A stretch of 64,000 bases of DNA, from positions 62,001-126,000 of the forward strand of contig QJNS01000216.1 of NCBI GenBank assembly GCA_004154925.1, in the 5' to 3' direction. This document shows positions 26,401-38,522 of this stretch, piece by piece; positions within the stretch are counted from its first letter, which is position 1, and each line of letters opens with the position of its first letter. Origin of the DNA: Monosporascus cannonballus. Its lineage: Eukaryota; Ascomycota; Sordariomycetes; Xylariales. Below the pieces are notes generated by a model, which was not told where the DNA came from, did not search any database, and saw only the letters and a list, made by a program, of their open reading frames with translations. A program made the position numbers and the translations under genes.

Positions 26401-29400
26401 TGCGGATGGACACGTCCCGCTGCCAACGAGACTCTGATGACACCCACAAGGAAAATGAAATCTGGGCTGCCTTTCACGAACTGCAAGTCTGCAAGCTTGG
26501 AAGCCAAAGATTGCCCTGGCGACAGAGACGCCCGTCTATCCATATGCCCATAAGCCTACATCCAAAGTGACTTCTTCTCCTTAGGAGATGTCGAGAACGA
26601 CGGATCATTGCCAATACATACGCAATTACATAAATAAATGAGGCCGATATATTGAACTGGTTACGGGGCTTACTATGACATTGTCACCAACGCGATCTGA
26701 GGCTTTGCCATCTCGTATCAGGGATAGAGTCTATCGTTCGACCGCCGGATGTCCCGTCTTGTGTAGCTGGTGGCCTCGCAACCTACTCACTCCGATGCCG
26801 TTATGCAAGTTTCGATTCCCTATAAATAAGATCTATATACCATGTCAGCGAGTCCCCTCTCCTCGTCCTGACACAGCAACGCCTTAGCAATACGCCTACA
26901 TTGGTTGTCTCGCTTATAGTATTCACTATTTTAGCCAACATAGGCGACGGCTTCAACACCTGTCCGGGTCCCAACGCCAAACGGGTCGCTTCAGGTGCAT
27001 GAACCGCCATATCTCTACCCCTACACGAGCGCTCGAGCTTTAGCGACGACATATCAGTTTCTCTGGGGAGGTTAGACATGACCTTCAAAGCACCGTGGAA
27101 CTAACTTGTAGATGGATTAGAAACATCGACCTTTACTTCGTGTAGTTCATAAGCCTCTCGGCAGGGCACTTAGGCTCTCTATCTACGATAAGGGTTCCTC
27201 GTGAAGAAGATTACGAAGCGGGCGTGCTATGACCACGATGTCACAGGCTATTTCGGGGATCTTCAGGGGGTAGGCAGCCGCCCAAGGCGCAGTTAGTTGG
27301 CTATATTCAAGGAGCCTGTAGACAACGGATCCCAGCTTCCCTCGTCGGCAGCGTTGCCGATACTCAACCCCTAAGGTGGCAGGGAAGGGGTGAAGTTGTC
27401 CACGAGGCCCTGTTGTTGTGGGAATTCACTCACGATTCCCCAGGAGATAGTAATTGGTACCCAAAACAGACACGACGCGAGGACCCGGCATGCGTGACAT
27501 GAGAGGGTTTCCCATGGGTCACACCTAACCTTATTTCCGCCCTCGGGGCCGAAGCGCAAGGCGGGAGGTGGCGGCCGCGTACAAGCCTCCACGACCCTGG
27601 CCTCCTCACATCTGGGGTAGACAGCGCCGGGGGGTGAAATCAGGTCGCTTGCCCTATGTACGTATATTGATCCTCCAGGGAGTTCCGCCAATAGGAGCGT
27701 CGGAAACAGACGCTATCACCTCCACACGATGGCACCACGAGCCTAATTCGCCTCCACGGCTCGTGATTCCGGGTCTATCTATCCATCTATGTATTAGGGG
27801 GGCCTCTTTAACACGCTGCTCTGCGTCGCTATCCTTATTTCGTGTGGCACCTTCCCCCTTGAGGAATCCGCGCGGATATCGGCCGAGAGAACTCGCCACC
27901 GCGACAGCCTAGCGCCGGCCGAGAGACGCTGTCATCATTGGCGGGGACAAGTAGAAGCCCCAACAACCCTATGATAGCGAAATTGGGGCAAAGCATTCGG
28001 GTTATGGATATGGAGCGGTGATGTATAATACTGTATGTGTGAGGGAAGGTCAATGGCTTGTCCTCTTCACTGTCATCCTTAGCCCTCCGGCGCTGAGGTT
28101 TGGGATCGGAGGCCGAGAGCACCGGGCAGCCGGACGGGCCCGAGGTTGCACCCAACACAGCGGCCCATTTCGGGGGTGGGTGGGCGGAGCGGTGAGATCT
28201 AGGAAGGTCGGCGACCTATCATGACGCCCCTCGTTCCCTGTTGCCTTGTTTAGGGGTTCGCAGAGAGGAGCTCCGCTTGAGATGTACCGCTACTCGTGTA
28301 CTTATTCGACCCTCCACGGATGCTGGCGTACCTAGCTACAGCATGTAACTACCTACTTGCAGCACGGGACAATGTTGTTGCATCCCGGGCTGCATAATCT
28401 GTAGATGCCATCGTGCATCGCCGATCGACCCGAGGCGGTGGGCTGTGCGTGTGTATTTTAGTATATTTCGTCTGTAACCATGTTAGTGTGTCCCCCAGGA
28501 AGTAGCTTTGAAACAGGTAGACATCTAATAATAATGGGAAGCCGGGGCGTGTCATGTCAAAATTGGCCCGCCAACAAAATGGAAGAGAAAATATTAAGAA
28601 GGTGGTCGGAAAAAGGAGAGCCCCACCGGACGCTTCTGGGCTCGCTTACTATAGATAGAAGTCCCTGAAACGCACCGTGGCTTGGGGGATGTAGCACCCC
28701 TGACCTTATCAACGTGCGCGGGCGGTTGATTGCAATCGATACCTACATACATCCTGACGAAGCCGCTCAGTATCAGAGCCTGTCTCTCTCGGCGAGAAGG
28801 TAGTACGTCGCTCATGCGTCTACGATGTCAAGGGTAGAGAGAGCTGTCAAACCTGGGGTACAGTAAGTCGAGCTCCCTCAGGATTGTTATTTTTATTCCA
28901 CGAACTCATGCGCGGCCATCTGGACGGCCGGCCCTAGCGCTCAGTGAGGCTGAATCGAAACACTGCCAGGTCTGGTACTATCCCTTACGCCGACGCTGAG
29001 GCTCAATCGTCGAAGCCACGGTCCGGGGCAGGCAACCGCCATCAGTGATGACCCGGCAATGGTAGGTCCTATCCAAACCGGCAAGAGGCGGCTATTATTT
29101 GGTATAGGAGACGGGGGCTCTTCGGCTATGCCTGCTCAGATCTCCCTCCTCATCGCCACGGTCTCCCTAGAGAGTGAGACGGGCCGTTCGTGCACGATCT
29201 GCCATGCCTGTTCTGGGGTTACTGGGGTAGCGGGAAAATAGATGCACTCCATGGTCCGCCACGTGCGGTACGGCGTGCTTGATCGCGAGACACCTTGCTT
29301 ACTATATGGATGTGTTGAATACTTTTACTGTACGTTACATAGTCTACTGGGGGGGCGGTCTTCACTGCAGAGCGCGCCCGATATAGATCAGAAAAGAGGA

Positions 29401-32400
29401 TATGTATACTACCCCCGGCCCGTGCTTCCTGACTTGGCTGGATCTGATTGTGGTTGACCAGGATGCTAGCCTTTTGAAATCCCACGACCCGGCTCTCCCT
29501 CGGGAGACCGATATACACCACACTATGATACACTATCGGCACACAGCGCCTGCCAGAGTCGTCCGCCTGGCTCTCGTTTCAGATAAACCGGCAAGGTGAG
29601 GTGTTATTCTTGGTAGACGATCGGGCCCGACTGGCAGGTCGGAAGATGGTGCGATGATTGTATGCGAGTCTTATCCATGGCCAAGGGGGATTCGCTCTGT
29701 TCTGCAGCCCAATGGATAGTACACCTGGTGGGCCAGATCCTCTTATCTCAGCCGTCACTGGTGCAGAGGCATGCCTCTAGATTCCAGGTTTCTCGTTCTT
29801 GGAACGTCGGATATGGATGCCGACAGCGTGATGCTATACAAACCAACCGGGGGCCAGGTGGATAAAGATGCTGACTCTCGCATCTGAGCCGGTTGATACG
29901 CCTGCACAGTGAACCACCGCGGCGTGCGTCAGTGCATAGCTAGGTGGGTGTCATACTCTGCGTAAATGCTAGACCAGACTTATATGAGCAGGTAAAATGG
30001 AGCCAATACTACGAAACAGAGGCTGTATTACACGAACTCTCCGACGAAACAGAACGCAAAGGGCCTTGCGTCTAAAAATATCACTCGGACCGAAAAGGGG
30101 CTCCTGGACGCCTTCTTCCCATCCTCAGCCACGAGATCTGCCTCAAACTCGTAACCCTCCTACGCGGAAGCCTAGGCATGGGGAGTATGCGAGGCAGAAA
30201 TAGAAACGAGTTTTTGATATTGCCATAGTTCGCGGATCTCGCTGCCACTTCACAGGTCTCGTACCTGGCCAGGCCAGCTACATGAATACTACGAATGGAT
30301 ACCTGCCGACCTAGCCACGTAGCATGAAGGGAAACAAGCCGAGTAGCAGACCTCCCTGTGACTGTGAAGTGTGAGTAGAACCTGACGAGCTATTTAGAGA
30401 CAGGAAGCACGGTATGGGAGGCGCCGTCTTCTCATGTGGCAAGGGTAAACCGTTCTCTCACTTATGCTCTTCTCAAACGTGACGCGGTCCCGCCTGCCTT
30501 GCTGGGGCGCCGTATGCAGTATCGCAAAGGTGCAACCTGATGACTTACGTGAATAGACCAGAGGACTATCTCTGCGAGCCGTTTTACGTACTTGGTACAG
30601 TATTCCGGGTCCCGTCTGTTAGAACTGCTTGCCATGCGGGCGTTTCGGGTCGCCCCGAGGTTCTCCTCCCCCACAACGGCGTCGGAGCTCTCTTGTGTGG
30701 TGGCGACGTGGTGACTTGTAAGGGGACCCTGATCCCATGCCAACTATGGATATTTTTGGCACTCAAGGAGAGGGACTAGAGGCACCAAATCAGGTAACCG
30801 CGTACGATCCAGGAACGATATGCAATCTGAGCAGCTACCGTCGAGCCCATATCCAGACTCCGACCTAAGGCTGTGACGGGTGACCGCTTATCATCCCCAG
30901 ATACCACGCCGTACGTCTAAATTCCCAAGCGAAAGGGGAGACAGGTCTTACGCATGGTATATCCAACGCAGAAAATGCCAGTCATCTAGACTGGAATAGG
31001 AACAACGAGTCGATATACCGATAGGGGAGGTCGATATCTTCGCTAAATCGGTCCTTCTAAAGCGACGTACTTCAATGTACATAGCGTGATCGGCTCTCTA
31101 TTGAGCCTTGTGGCGTCGCTATGCTATAACGTACCTGGTTCAATGATGGAAGGTTGATTGACCACGAGTGATCGTTGGCTCTCATACTTGGCACCTATGT
31201 GGGAGCAGCAGCGACAACGCATCTAACCTTAGAGCACACCGGGCAACCCCAACCGAGGACCCTCTCTCCAGGGGTTTAGGCGGAGTACCGAGATAACCCT
31301 TCTCGCTAGAATAGAAAGATCAGGCCATCGAAAATGTATACTTGTATATACGAACAAAACGCCGCATCTCCATGAAGGCCCGGGGCTCTGGAGCCGGGCC
31401 TAACTAGTGTGTTACGGTACCTATCCGGCGCAATCTTTCGGTAATTCTAAAGGATAACGTACAATGTACAGGCTCGCCAGTGTCCCGGAGGTTTCCACGG
31501 TCCCGGGTTGCTCGAACGGTGGCCGCGGCGGTTTGTATCTCTCGCTCGATCTGATGATAAGGACGAGCCTCTAGAGAGCCCTCATCGCTGGCTCCCCCTG
31601 CCTGAACCATATGGATTACATTATCTAGGAGTAAAATAGGCCTCATGACTTAACCGTTTCGATTCCCGAGGGGCTCGCCGTCTGATCACTTCCTCTGTCC
31701 CTCACTCATGCGCGCCGGAAGCGGGCCGCGTAAAACAGGGGCTATGCATACAGCCCGCGCTATTTTACAAGGCTAGAGGAAAGCAGTACGGTAAGAATCG
31801 CCACCGACTACAAGAAAGCATTTCTCACATCGCTACAGCGCGTAGGTCGTTTATATGCAGCTTGCTCTGGGCGACTGGGAGTCCACGAGTGCTCACGAGA
31901 GCCAACGGTATCTACACATAGAATACCACCCACACACACGCCTTATATACAGTCGGCTCCCAAGTGGGATAAAAAGATCTTTGGCCTCGTGTTGGGCGTA
32001 ATATCCTGGGAAATTATAGCCAGGTAAGAACCAGGAATAGTCCCCTGCTTTTACCTTCATTAATCGCGGAACTTGACTGTTCTCATGTGGCTCTATGGGC
32101 ATGATTCAGGTGGAGCCGCGAAGGTTCGGGTACATATATCATACTCTGCTGCCGTGAAACCCTGAGAAAGGGTCCCTAGCAATACAATGAGTAGGCCAGT
32201 GCCTGATTCCGCATCCCAGGGGAAGCTTTTGATCTAAAAGGTCAGGCTGGCATCTAAGCAGTCAGGGCGAGTGAGGCACACATCCTTAGCCGCTCTCAAC
32301 AGGACATCTCCCGTCTGCAGCTGATTCAATACGTCAGCTAAAAAATCTTACTGCTAACAGGTACTCTCACCATCCAATTGCGTAATGATATGCATAAGGC

Positions 32401-32453
32401 TCCCCCCTCGTATGAATATTGCTACTCCTATGGCGACGACCATTGTTTCGTCC

Positions 32454-33729
32454 TCACATGGGAAGATCCACTGGTTTGTCGACGATGAAATCTAGGATAT
32501 TCCTGGCGACGGCCTGAGGCGTGAGATCACCCTGGTCGGTAAAGAAAGACGTGATGAACTCCGGTGGCTACATATTTGTCATCAGCAGGTAGCCCAAGTG
32601 CGAATATTGCGACGACCGGGCACTCACCGTGTAATCCACAGGATCAGAGGGGGCCTGGCTGGTATCCTCGCTGGCCTGCCCCTGATTCCGGCTCGAACGG
32701 AAGTTGATAATGTTCTGCTTGAAGCCGGGGAAGCCGAGCCGGGACTGGTTCTCGGGAAACGTGTCTCCGAACTTGTACTGCTCGGCGGCGACGAACAATT
32801 CCTTGTTGTACGCCTTCGCTATTAAGGCTATCTGGTAGGTTCCCATTCTGGAGATTACTCCGCCGTTGGATGCGACTGCCTCGGCACCCAAGATGACCCG
32901 GTCAACCTTCTCCATGGCGTATGCAACCGCTGAAACGGGAATCGTAGCGACCTTTACACCTTTCGCTCGCAGTGCCTCGACCATTCTGTTGCTTTCCGCG
33001 GGTTTCGTCTCGTCTACGACGTAGATGACATTGAAACGCCTCGGGGGGTCTCCGCCGTGCGACTCGGTCGCTCTCTCCAGCAGGGTTCCAACGGCCCTTG
33101 AGCCGCCATGTGTTAAGATGGTGTAGTTATCGCGAATGAACCGTCTGTTCGCGGGCCCCATTAGCATCCGAGTCGGGGCCGGCTGTATACGTATAGACTG
33201 CCTACCTTCCAACCCAGGCGATAGTCTCCCTTGCGCGCTTAGCCTTCTGAACGAAAGCCGTCCCATTCCGCAATAGCTGTTCCCGCACTACCTCGAAGTT
33301 CCTATGACTACTAGTCGTTTCCCTATCAGGACCGGGTTGCTTAAGTTGCTTGAGGAAGTACTGCTGGAACAGGTCGGTGCCGTGGTAGACGGCGATGGGG
33401 TTCGTGACGGAACTCTGGAGCTTCGCCGACTGAGCCTTCATGAGATCCATAGTCTCATGGACCGTCGTAGAGCTCACATGGCGCAGGGCCTCGATCATGG
33501 CCTCGATGGCGGCCAAGGACTTGATCAGGTCGGGATCCTCTGCGAGTAGGCGGTTGTACGTCTCGACGATGCTTTAATATTAGAAGACATAGAATTAGCT
33601 CTGGAGCGCTCGCTCTCACTGAGTAGCATCGGAATGGGCATTGACGTACTCGAAGGACTCGATATCCGGATTGTTGCGAATGGGTAGTTCGCGCGAGCTT
33701 GCGCCCGCATCAACTGCGCCCGGCATCAT
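32454..33729 (-). CDS. GCN3: Translation initiation factor eIF2B subunit alpha, four exons
   Basis: Exons: 33729-33650, 33571-33206, 33144-32628 and 32567-32454, giving 358 codons plus TGA, in phase throughout. Introns are 78, 61 and 60 bp, with donors GTACGT, GTAGGC and GTGAGT. Branch-like CTAAT is clear in the first two. Two ATGs are adjacent, at 33729 and 33726. Family landmarks in order are YNRLLAEDPDLIKSLAAIEA and ALRHVSSTTVHE near the N terminus, RRFIRDNYTILTHGGSRAVG around residue 150, VIYVVDETKPAESNRM, GAEAVASNGGVISRMGTYQI, KELFVAAEQYKF, and the spliced VDYT/PPEFITSFFTD near the end. eIF2B alpha is the regulatory subunit of the GDP/GTP exchange factor for eIF2 and senses phosphorylated eIF2 alpha in the general amino-acid control. 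An Asn/Gln/Ser-rich insert before VDYT, absent from short orthologues, accounts for the length. The DNA transposon end lies 320 bp upstream. Confidence 0.95.
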
Positions 33730-33840
33730 ACGGTGGAGACGAATTGATGACAATAAATGTATATAGAACAAAAACAAGAAGACTTCGCTGACTTTCTTCT
33801 TTGGATTAGAACCCCTCCCCCAAAACTTTTGCGGCGCTTG

Positions 33841-33850
33841 GTTTTATATA
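33841..33850 (-). promoter_or_regulatory. TATA box of the eIF2B alpha gene
   Basis: On the minus strand the sequence reads TATATAAAAC, about 112 bp upstream of the first ATG of the eIF2B alpha gene and downstream of the TGAGTCA site. Position and orientation fit a core promoter. Confidence 0.6.
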
Positions 33851-33897
33851 GAGTTGAAACAGCTACGCAAACATGTAAGAGAAAAAAAAAACGTTTG

Positions 33898-33904
33898 TGA
33901 GTCA
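33898..33904 (-). promoter_or_regulatory. Gcn4/CPC1-type site (TGAGTCA)
   Basis: TGAGTCA matches the bZIP general-control consensus TGASTCA. It lies 169 bp upstream of the eIF2B alpha start and about 50 bp upstream of the TATA box. Gcn4/CPC1 is the output regulator of the pathway in which eIF2B alpha (Gcn3) acts, which makes the site plausible. A 7-mer can also occur by chance. Confidence 0.45.
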
Positions 33905-34046
33905 ATTGAACCTGAAGCGTCACTCAAGATCCGAGTTTAGGTAGAAAGAACCCCGTCACCACCTTAAAAGTTGCCCCGCAGTGAAAGCTGCCCTATGACA
34001 TTCCCAAATAGCGGGGTCTTGGCAGGTACATTTCAGCCTCCTAGTG

Positions 34047-34089
34047 CTAACCTCGGACCCCACCTAATGAATTACCCTAGCAATGAATA
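34047..34089 (+). repeat. Left terminal inverted repeat of the DNA transposon
   Basis: It begins CTAACCTCGGACCCCACC and is the exact reverse complement of 50372-50414 over 43 bases. TA at 34048-34049 is the likely target dinucleotide, so the element proper starts at 34050. Confidence 0.95.
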
Positions 34090-34174
34090 GCCAAAACATA
34101 TACAAATTGATAGTAATCTGCATATTCCAAAACCTTTTAATAACGCAATAACGTATTTCTTAATAAAATAAAGC

Positions 34175-35313
34175 TATTTAGGCTATTTAGGTTTACGCTG
34201 CCTTTTTTTAGCAGGTTATTTTTTAATATAACTGTTAATTGGAACTTGATCACTAACCTTTATAGGCTTTAAACGCTTAATAACTTTGTCCTTAGCCAAC
34301 CTGATATCTGATAAATTCGCAAAAATCTTATTCGGTTACTTAATAATAATTTGGCGTTTGCAATTTTCGTATTTCTCGAATTTCGTTCGTAAAAGCTAAT
34401 TATCATAACGGAAAATAGCGTTTTCGGTATTAAAATTATTAAGCTCCTTAGTAGCTTTAGTTATTACCTTCCGTATATTACGAAACGTTTCCGCCTAATT
34501 ACGTAAGGCCGTTTGCATATTTTTTCGTAATTTTAAGGCTTTATAAAAAGTATATACGATTTCGTTTTAATTATTGATCATTTGTTTCGGGAGTATTTTC
34601 GGCTTAAGGGCCGGTTAGGGTGCTATTTCGGGGTCCTTTAATACTATTTCGGGTTTAAAAGAAAATAAACCGGTATAACGTTATCCAGATTTAATGTTTT
34701 TATTAGTAAAGGCGATTTCGGCAGCCTTACGATACGTTTTTAGCATACGGTATTTATATTCGGGAATTATTGCGAATAATCCGCCGGCTTTTCGTAAAGT
34801 AATACGATATTCCTTTTTAAATACGGAAAATACGGTAACGTTAAACGGTTAAGGTTATTATTCGAATAAGGTGGAAGATATATAAAGGTAATTTTATTTT
34901 TAAAGTATTTTCATATGAAAGCAAAAGATACGTATATAATATAGCCATTTAGGATAAATAACCGTTATTTATTATAGAAACGGGGCTTAATTTCCGGAAA
35001 AAAATAAATTTTAATTATTTTAATATAATAATGTTAATAATTTACCTTTTCAGAATTAATATATATTCGGCTTTTTCGATATTTTCGGATAATTAATATT
35101 TTTAAACAGTAAGATTATTAAAAATATATACGGCCGTACTTTTTCTATATATAAAGCCGATATATTCGAAAATAAATACCTATAACGTTACCCTTAATTT
35201 TCCAAACCTCGTACGAACCGTTTTTAAAAATCTTACAACCGTTTTATTAATTTATTTCTTTTTTTGGACGCCCGTTTTATTTATATTGTATTTGTTCGCA
35301 GGCTTAATCTTAT
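34175..35313 (-). pseudogene. Pogo-type transposase, C-terminal part (RIPed)
   Basis: On the minus strand, across stops and at least one frameshift, the sequence keeps the end of a pogo/Fot1 DDE transposase. It shows a LPPYS segment, then NVTVFSVFKKEYR where the family has a catalytic Asp after QP-L/F (here Asn, as expected from RIP of GAC to AAC). The segment YRKAAEIAFTNKNIKSG follows, corresponding to the conserved region just after the catalytic core, and then a charged tail rich in KKRQRKPK. Stops replace Trp and Gln codons. The reading stops at 35313, where LTR element A interrupts it. The N-terminal part is at 49848-50284. Confidence 0.8.
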
Positions 35314-35318
35314 ATTTA
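35314..35318 (+). repeat. Target-site duplication of element A (left)
   Basis: ATTTA lies immediately before the TG of the 5' LTR and is repeated at 49843-49847 immediately after the CA of the 3' LTR. Confidence 0.85.
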
Positions 35319-35749
35319 TGTTACGTTCAGAAGGGACTCCACTAGGTCCAAAGAAGGCCCAGGAAGTTGGAGACGTTCGGGATCTCCACCTTCCATCGGA
35401 TAAACCTCGGGTCTCTGTTAATCTCCAGAGATACCAGGAGACTCGTGGACGACAGACACCATGGTCTCTCGAGATCCCCAAAAACCATGAAAGATATGAA
35501 AGATAAGAAGGATATATAAGGTTTGGGTTTCCTATGTAAATAATTACCTATTTAATTTTTCGCTTTTTAATTATTAATTTAAGTTTTTAGCTAAAAGTAA
35601 TTATATTATTTTTTAATTAAAAAAGAAATATTTTGAAATTTCCTTAATAAATATATTAAATTATTTTTCGCCTTATTATTACTTGCAAATTAAAACCTTT
35701 TTCGGATATTGCTTATATTTCCAAATAGATATATAATAGGTTCGTTATA
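35319..35749 (+). repeat. 5' LTR of element A
   Basis: Starts TGTTACGTTC and ends TTATA (RIPed TTACA). It is 431 bp, exactly the length of the 3' copy. Its outer (left) half is little mutated and its inner half is AT-rich. Confidence 0.95.
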
Positions 35750-36009
35750 TTTTGATAATTCCTTAATTAATAGTTAATAAATAATTTACCGCTTAGTTAA
35801 AGTATAAGTTTTCTTAAACTTAATGTAAACGATAATATAGGATAACGTTTAGAAGATATATAGTATATACGATTCCCGTTATTAGCCAGAAAAACGTTAT
35901 TAATAAGATTTAACGATTTATTCCTTATTAAAAAAGTTTTCCAGCTAATTGATAATATGGTATTTTTTATTATTCGATTTTAAAAAGGCCTGTTATTTTC
36001 GCAACCCAG

Positions 36010-37180
36010 ATAGTAATTTACTTCGGCCCCTAAGGACATTATTGAAGTCCAGGGAAAGGAATTAAAAGAAAAAGCGGCTAAGGAAAAGGTTAAAGAAGAA
36101 TATGGGGCCGAAAGCCAGAAGAAAAAACTTATTACGAAGAAAAAATTAAGTGCCCTAGTAACAGAAGTCTAAATCCTAAGAGAAAAAAATATTCGGCTTA
36201 TAAAAGGAAAAAAGCCAGCTTTTCTTTAATTTAATTCCTCCAAAGGGCGAAACCAAAGGGCCGGCTATTGACCCCTTTTGCTGGACCTAAGGCGAACGTA
36301 AGAAAAAGCCTTAACCCTGCTATTATTCGGCGTAATTCGGATACGAGAAAGAATTATTTTACCTTTTGGTTATTATGGAATGCCAGATGTTAAGGGTTAT
36401 AAGCTAATTTCTTTTAAGTTTTACGACGGATCAGAAAACCTTGATGGATTTTTGGTTTAAGCAAGGCTTTACCTTAAGTTCTATAAGAATTCTTTGCCGG
36501 AGGAATATTAAAAAATAATAGCCATCTCCTAATTGTTAATCGGACGAATTTGCTAATAATTCGAACTTATCTTAATAGATTACCTTAAAAGATATTTAAA
36601 GGAATTTTCGGACTTTATTAATTATATTTTTAGCGATTACGAAAATTTTTTAAAAAAAATGTGTGCTTTATTCGGTAATCTCGATAAAAAATAGGACGCT
36701 GTTAAGTAACTTTATTTTTTTTACTAAATTAAGTTAGCATCTAAATATATGATAAAGTTTAACCGCTTAGCCGCTATTTCGAATTTATTAAAAAATGCGT
36801 TATTTTATCTTTATTATGATAGCTTAAAGTTTTAAGTTAAAAACGAACTATATATGGAATTTAAAATTGGATTTTTTGCAGAATATATAAATAAGGTTAT
36901 TATCGCCGACCGACAAATTTTTAATCGGTATTTCGAAAAAAAAAGAACCGATAAACAAAATAACGATAAGAATTTTAGCAGCCGAGTTAAAAAGGATAAA
37001 GGTAAATTTCAAAAGGAAACGAATTCCGTTTCGAAAAAGTTTAAGAAAGATAAATCCAAAGTAAAATGTTTTAATTATGGCAAAAAAGGGCATTTTAAAA
37101 GCAAATATCGTTCCTCCGCTAAAAGAAATTTTAAAAAGGGAGGAATTCTTTAATCCTAGAAAAAAGTTAAAGCGGCTAAA
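36010..37180 (+). pseudogene. Element A gag relic with zinc knuckle
   Basis: Nonsense-riddled gag region, with the longest open part at 36854-37153. A CCHC knuckle is readable at 37067-37108 as CFNYGKKGHFKSKY: the first Cys and the His are kept, and the second and third Cys read as Tyr (TGT/TGC to TAT, a RIP change). Gag would bind and package the element RNA. It is parallel to the gag relic of element B. Confidence 0.8.
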
Positions 37181-37870
37181 TAAAAAACTGATAATAAGGT
37201 AAAAAAGGAAAAAAAAAAAGTTAGCTTAATTTTTTTCCAGTTAGAATTTATTATTGCTATAATTATTTAGATTTAGAACGATAACCTAAAGTACGAGAAT
37301 TATCTTATTTACTAGGATTTTGAGGTTAAAGTCTGTAAGTATTATCTCGGATAAACGGCTTTTAGGATAACCATAAAGCTAGGATGCCAGTGTTATTTTG
37401 ATTTCCAGAAATATAAAATGTATACAGAAAACGGTTAATTTCGACCAAATATTAGTAGTTACGGATAGTTATCCCTAAAGCTTTACGAATTCCCAAAATA
37501 TATTATTTATAAAAGAATATTATCGGTGAACTTTTACGATTTATTATATTTTATTGCTTATTATTAGGACGATTATTTTATTTATTTTAAAGCTAAAAAA
37601 ATAATAATTTTTGGCCCGGATAAAATAATAAAACTTTTACCGAACTAAATAATAAGTGCCGATATATTAAAATTTTTCGATGGCCAAAATATTTTAAATC
37701 TTATTATTTATATCCCGAGTTAGAACGGAGTTAGAAGGTTATATTGCAAGGATGCTTATGTTATTTCCCGATACTTTGTATTTAATACGAACTCCTAGAT
37801 ATGGGAATACCTTTTTCGGAAATTTATTTTTTTAATCCTATAATTCGGAAAATACGAAATAAAAGGGTAA

Positions 37871-37875
37871 GTTAG
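37871..37875 (+). repeat. Target-site duplication of element B (left)
   Basis: GTTAG precedes the TG of the 5' LTR of B and is repeated at 45147-45151 after the CA of its 3' LTR. Rejoining there restores the A sequence, which aligns with the corresponding part of B. Confidence 0.85.
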
Positions 37876-38293
37876 TGTTACAGAAACCAGGGTTCCTGCC
37901 TCTAAGAAACCTACCTTTGAGGCCTAGCGCGGACCTGTTACGGCTAAACTCCGGACAGGGAAGCTTGGTTTATTCCGTGATTTGAGTGATTTAAGTAATT
38001 TAACCAGATTATATAAATTATATAGATCTACGATATACTTATTTTGGGAATTAGGATATATAATAAATCGGTTTTTTATATAAATAACATTTACCTAATT
38101 TCGTTTTTTAGTTATTAATTTAAGTTTTTAGTTTAAAGATAACCGTACCGTTTTTTAATTAAGGAAAAAGTTTTTAAATTTTTTTAATAAATAAATTATT
38201 AAATTTTTTCTCGCCTTATTGTTATTTGCAAATTAAAACCTTATTTCAAATATTACTTATATTTCCAAGTAAATATATAATAAGTTTATTATA
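37876..38293 (+). repeat. 5' LTR of element B
   Basis: Starts TGTTACAGAAACCAGG and ends TTATA (RIPed TTACA). It is 418 bp. The outer half is less mutated than the inner half. Confidence 0.95.
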
Positions 38294-38522
38294 TTTTAAT
38301 AATTCCTTAATTAATAACCGACGAATAATTTAAGACCTAATTAAATATAAGTTTTTTTGAACTTAATAAAAACAATATTATAAAATAACGTTTAAAAAAT
38401 AAATAATATATCCGATTTCTATTATTAATTAATAAAGAATTAATAATCGGATTAAATAATTTATTATTAATTAAAAAAGTTTTTTAATTAATCGATAATA
38501 TAGTTTTATTTATTATTTAATC

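Larger units (their letters stand above)
16996..32453. other. 15-kb gene-free GC-balanced stretch
   Basis: The first part must hold the promoter of the zinc-finger gene. A 13-base G run lies at 17490-17502. The rest has open frames mostly of 60-140 codons on both strands, the size expected by chance at about 50% GC. I find no recognised domain, no splice-linked exon series, no tRNA with both promoter boxes and no RIP signature, apart from a short AT-rich patch around 18900-18970. Two inverted repeats occur at 20193-20256 and 20372-20407. The only frame I would keep as a weak candidate is at 23026-23466. Non-coding RNA genes cannot be excluded by eye. Confidence 0.6.

Noticed and set aside
26125..26553. 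Overlapping 142- and 117-codon frames on opposite strands
   Set aside because: Neither has a recognised domain or splice structure. The lengths are compatible with chance over 15 kb of GC-balanced DNA.
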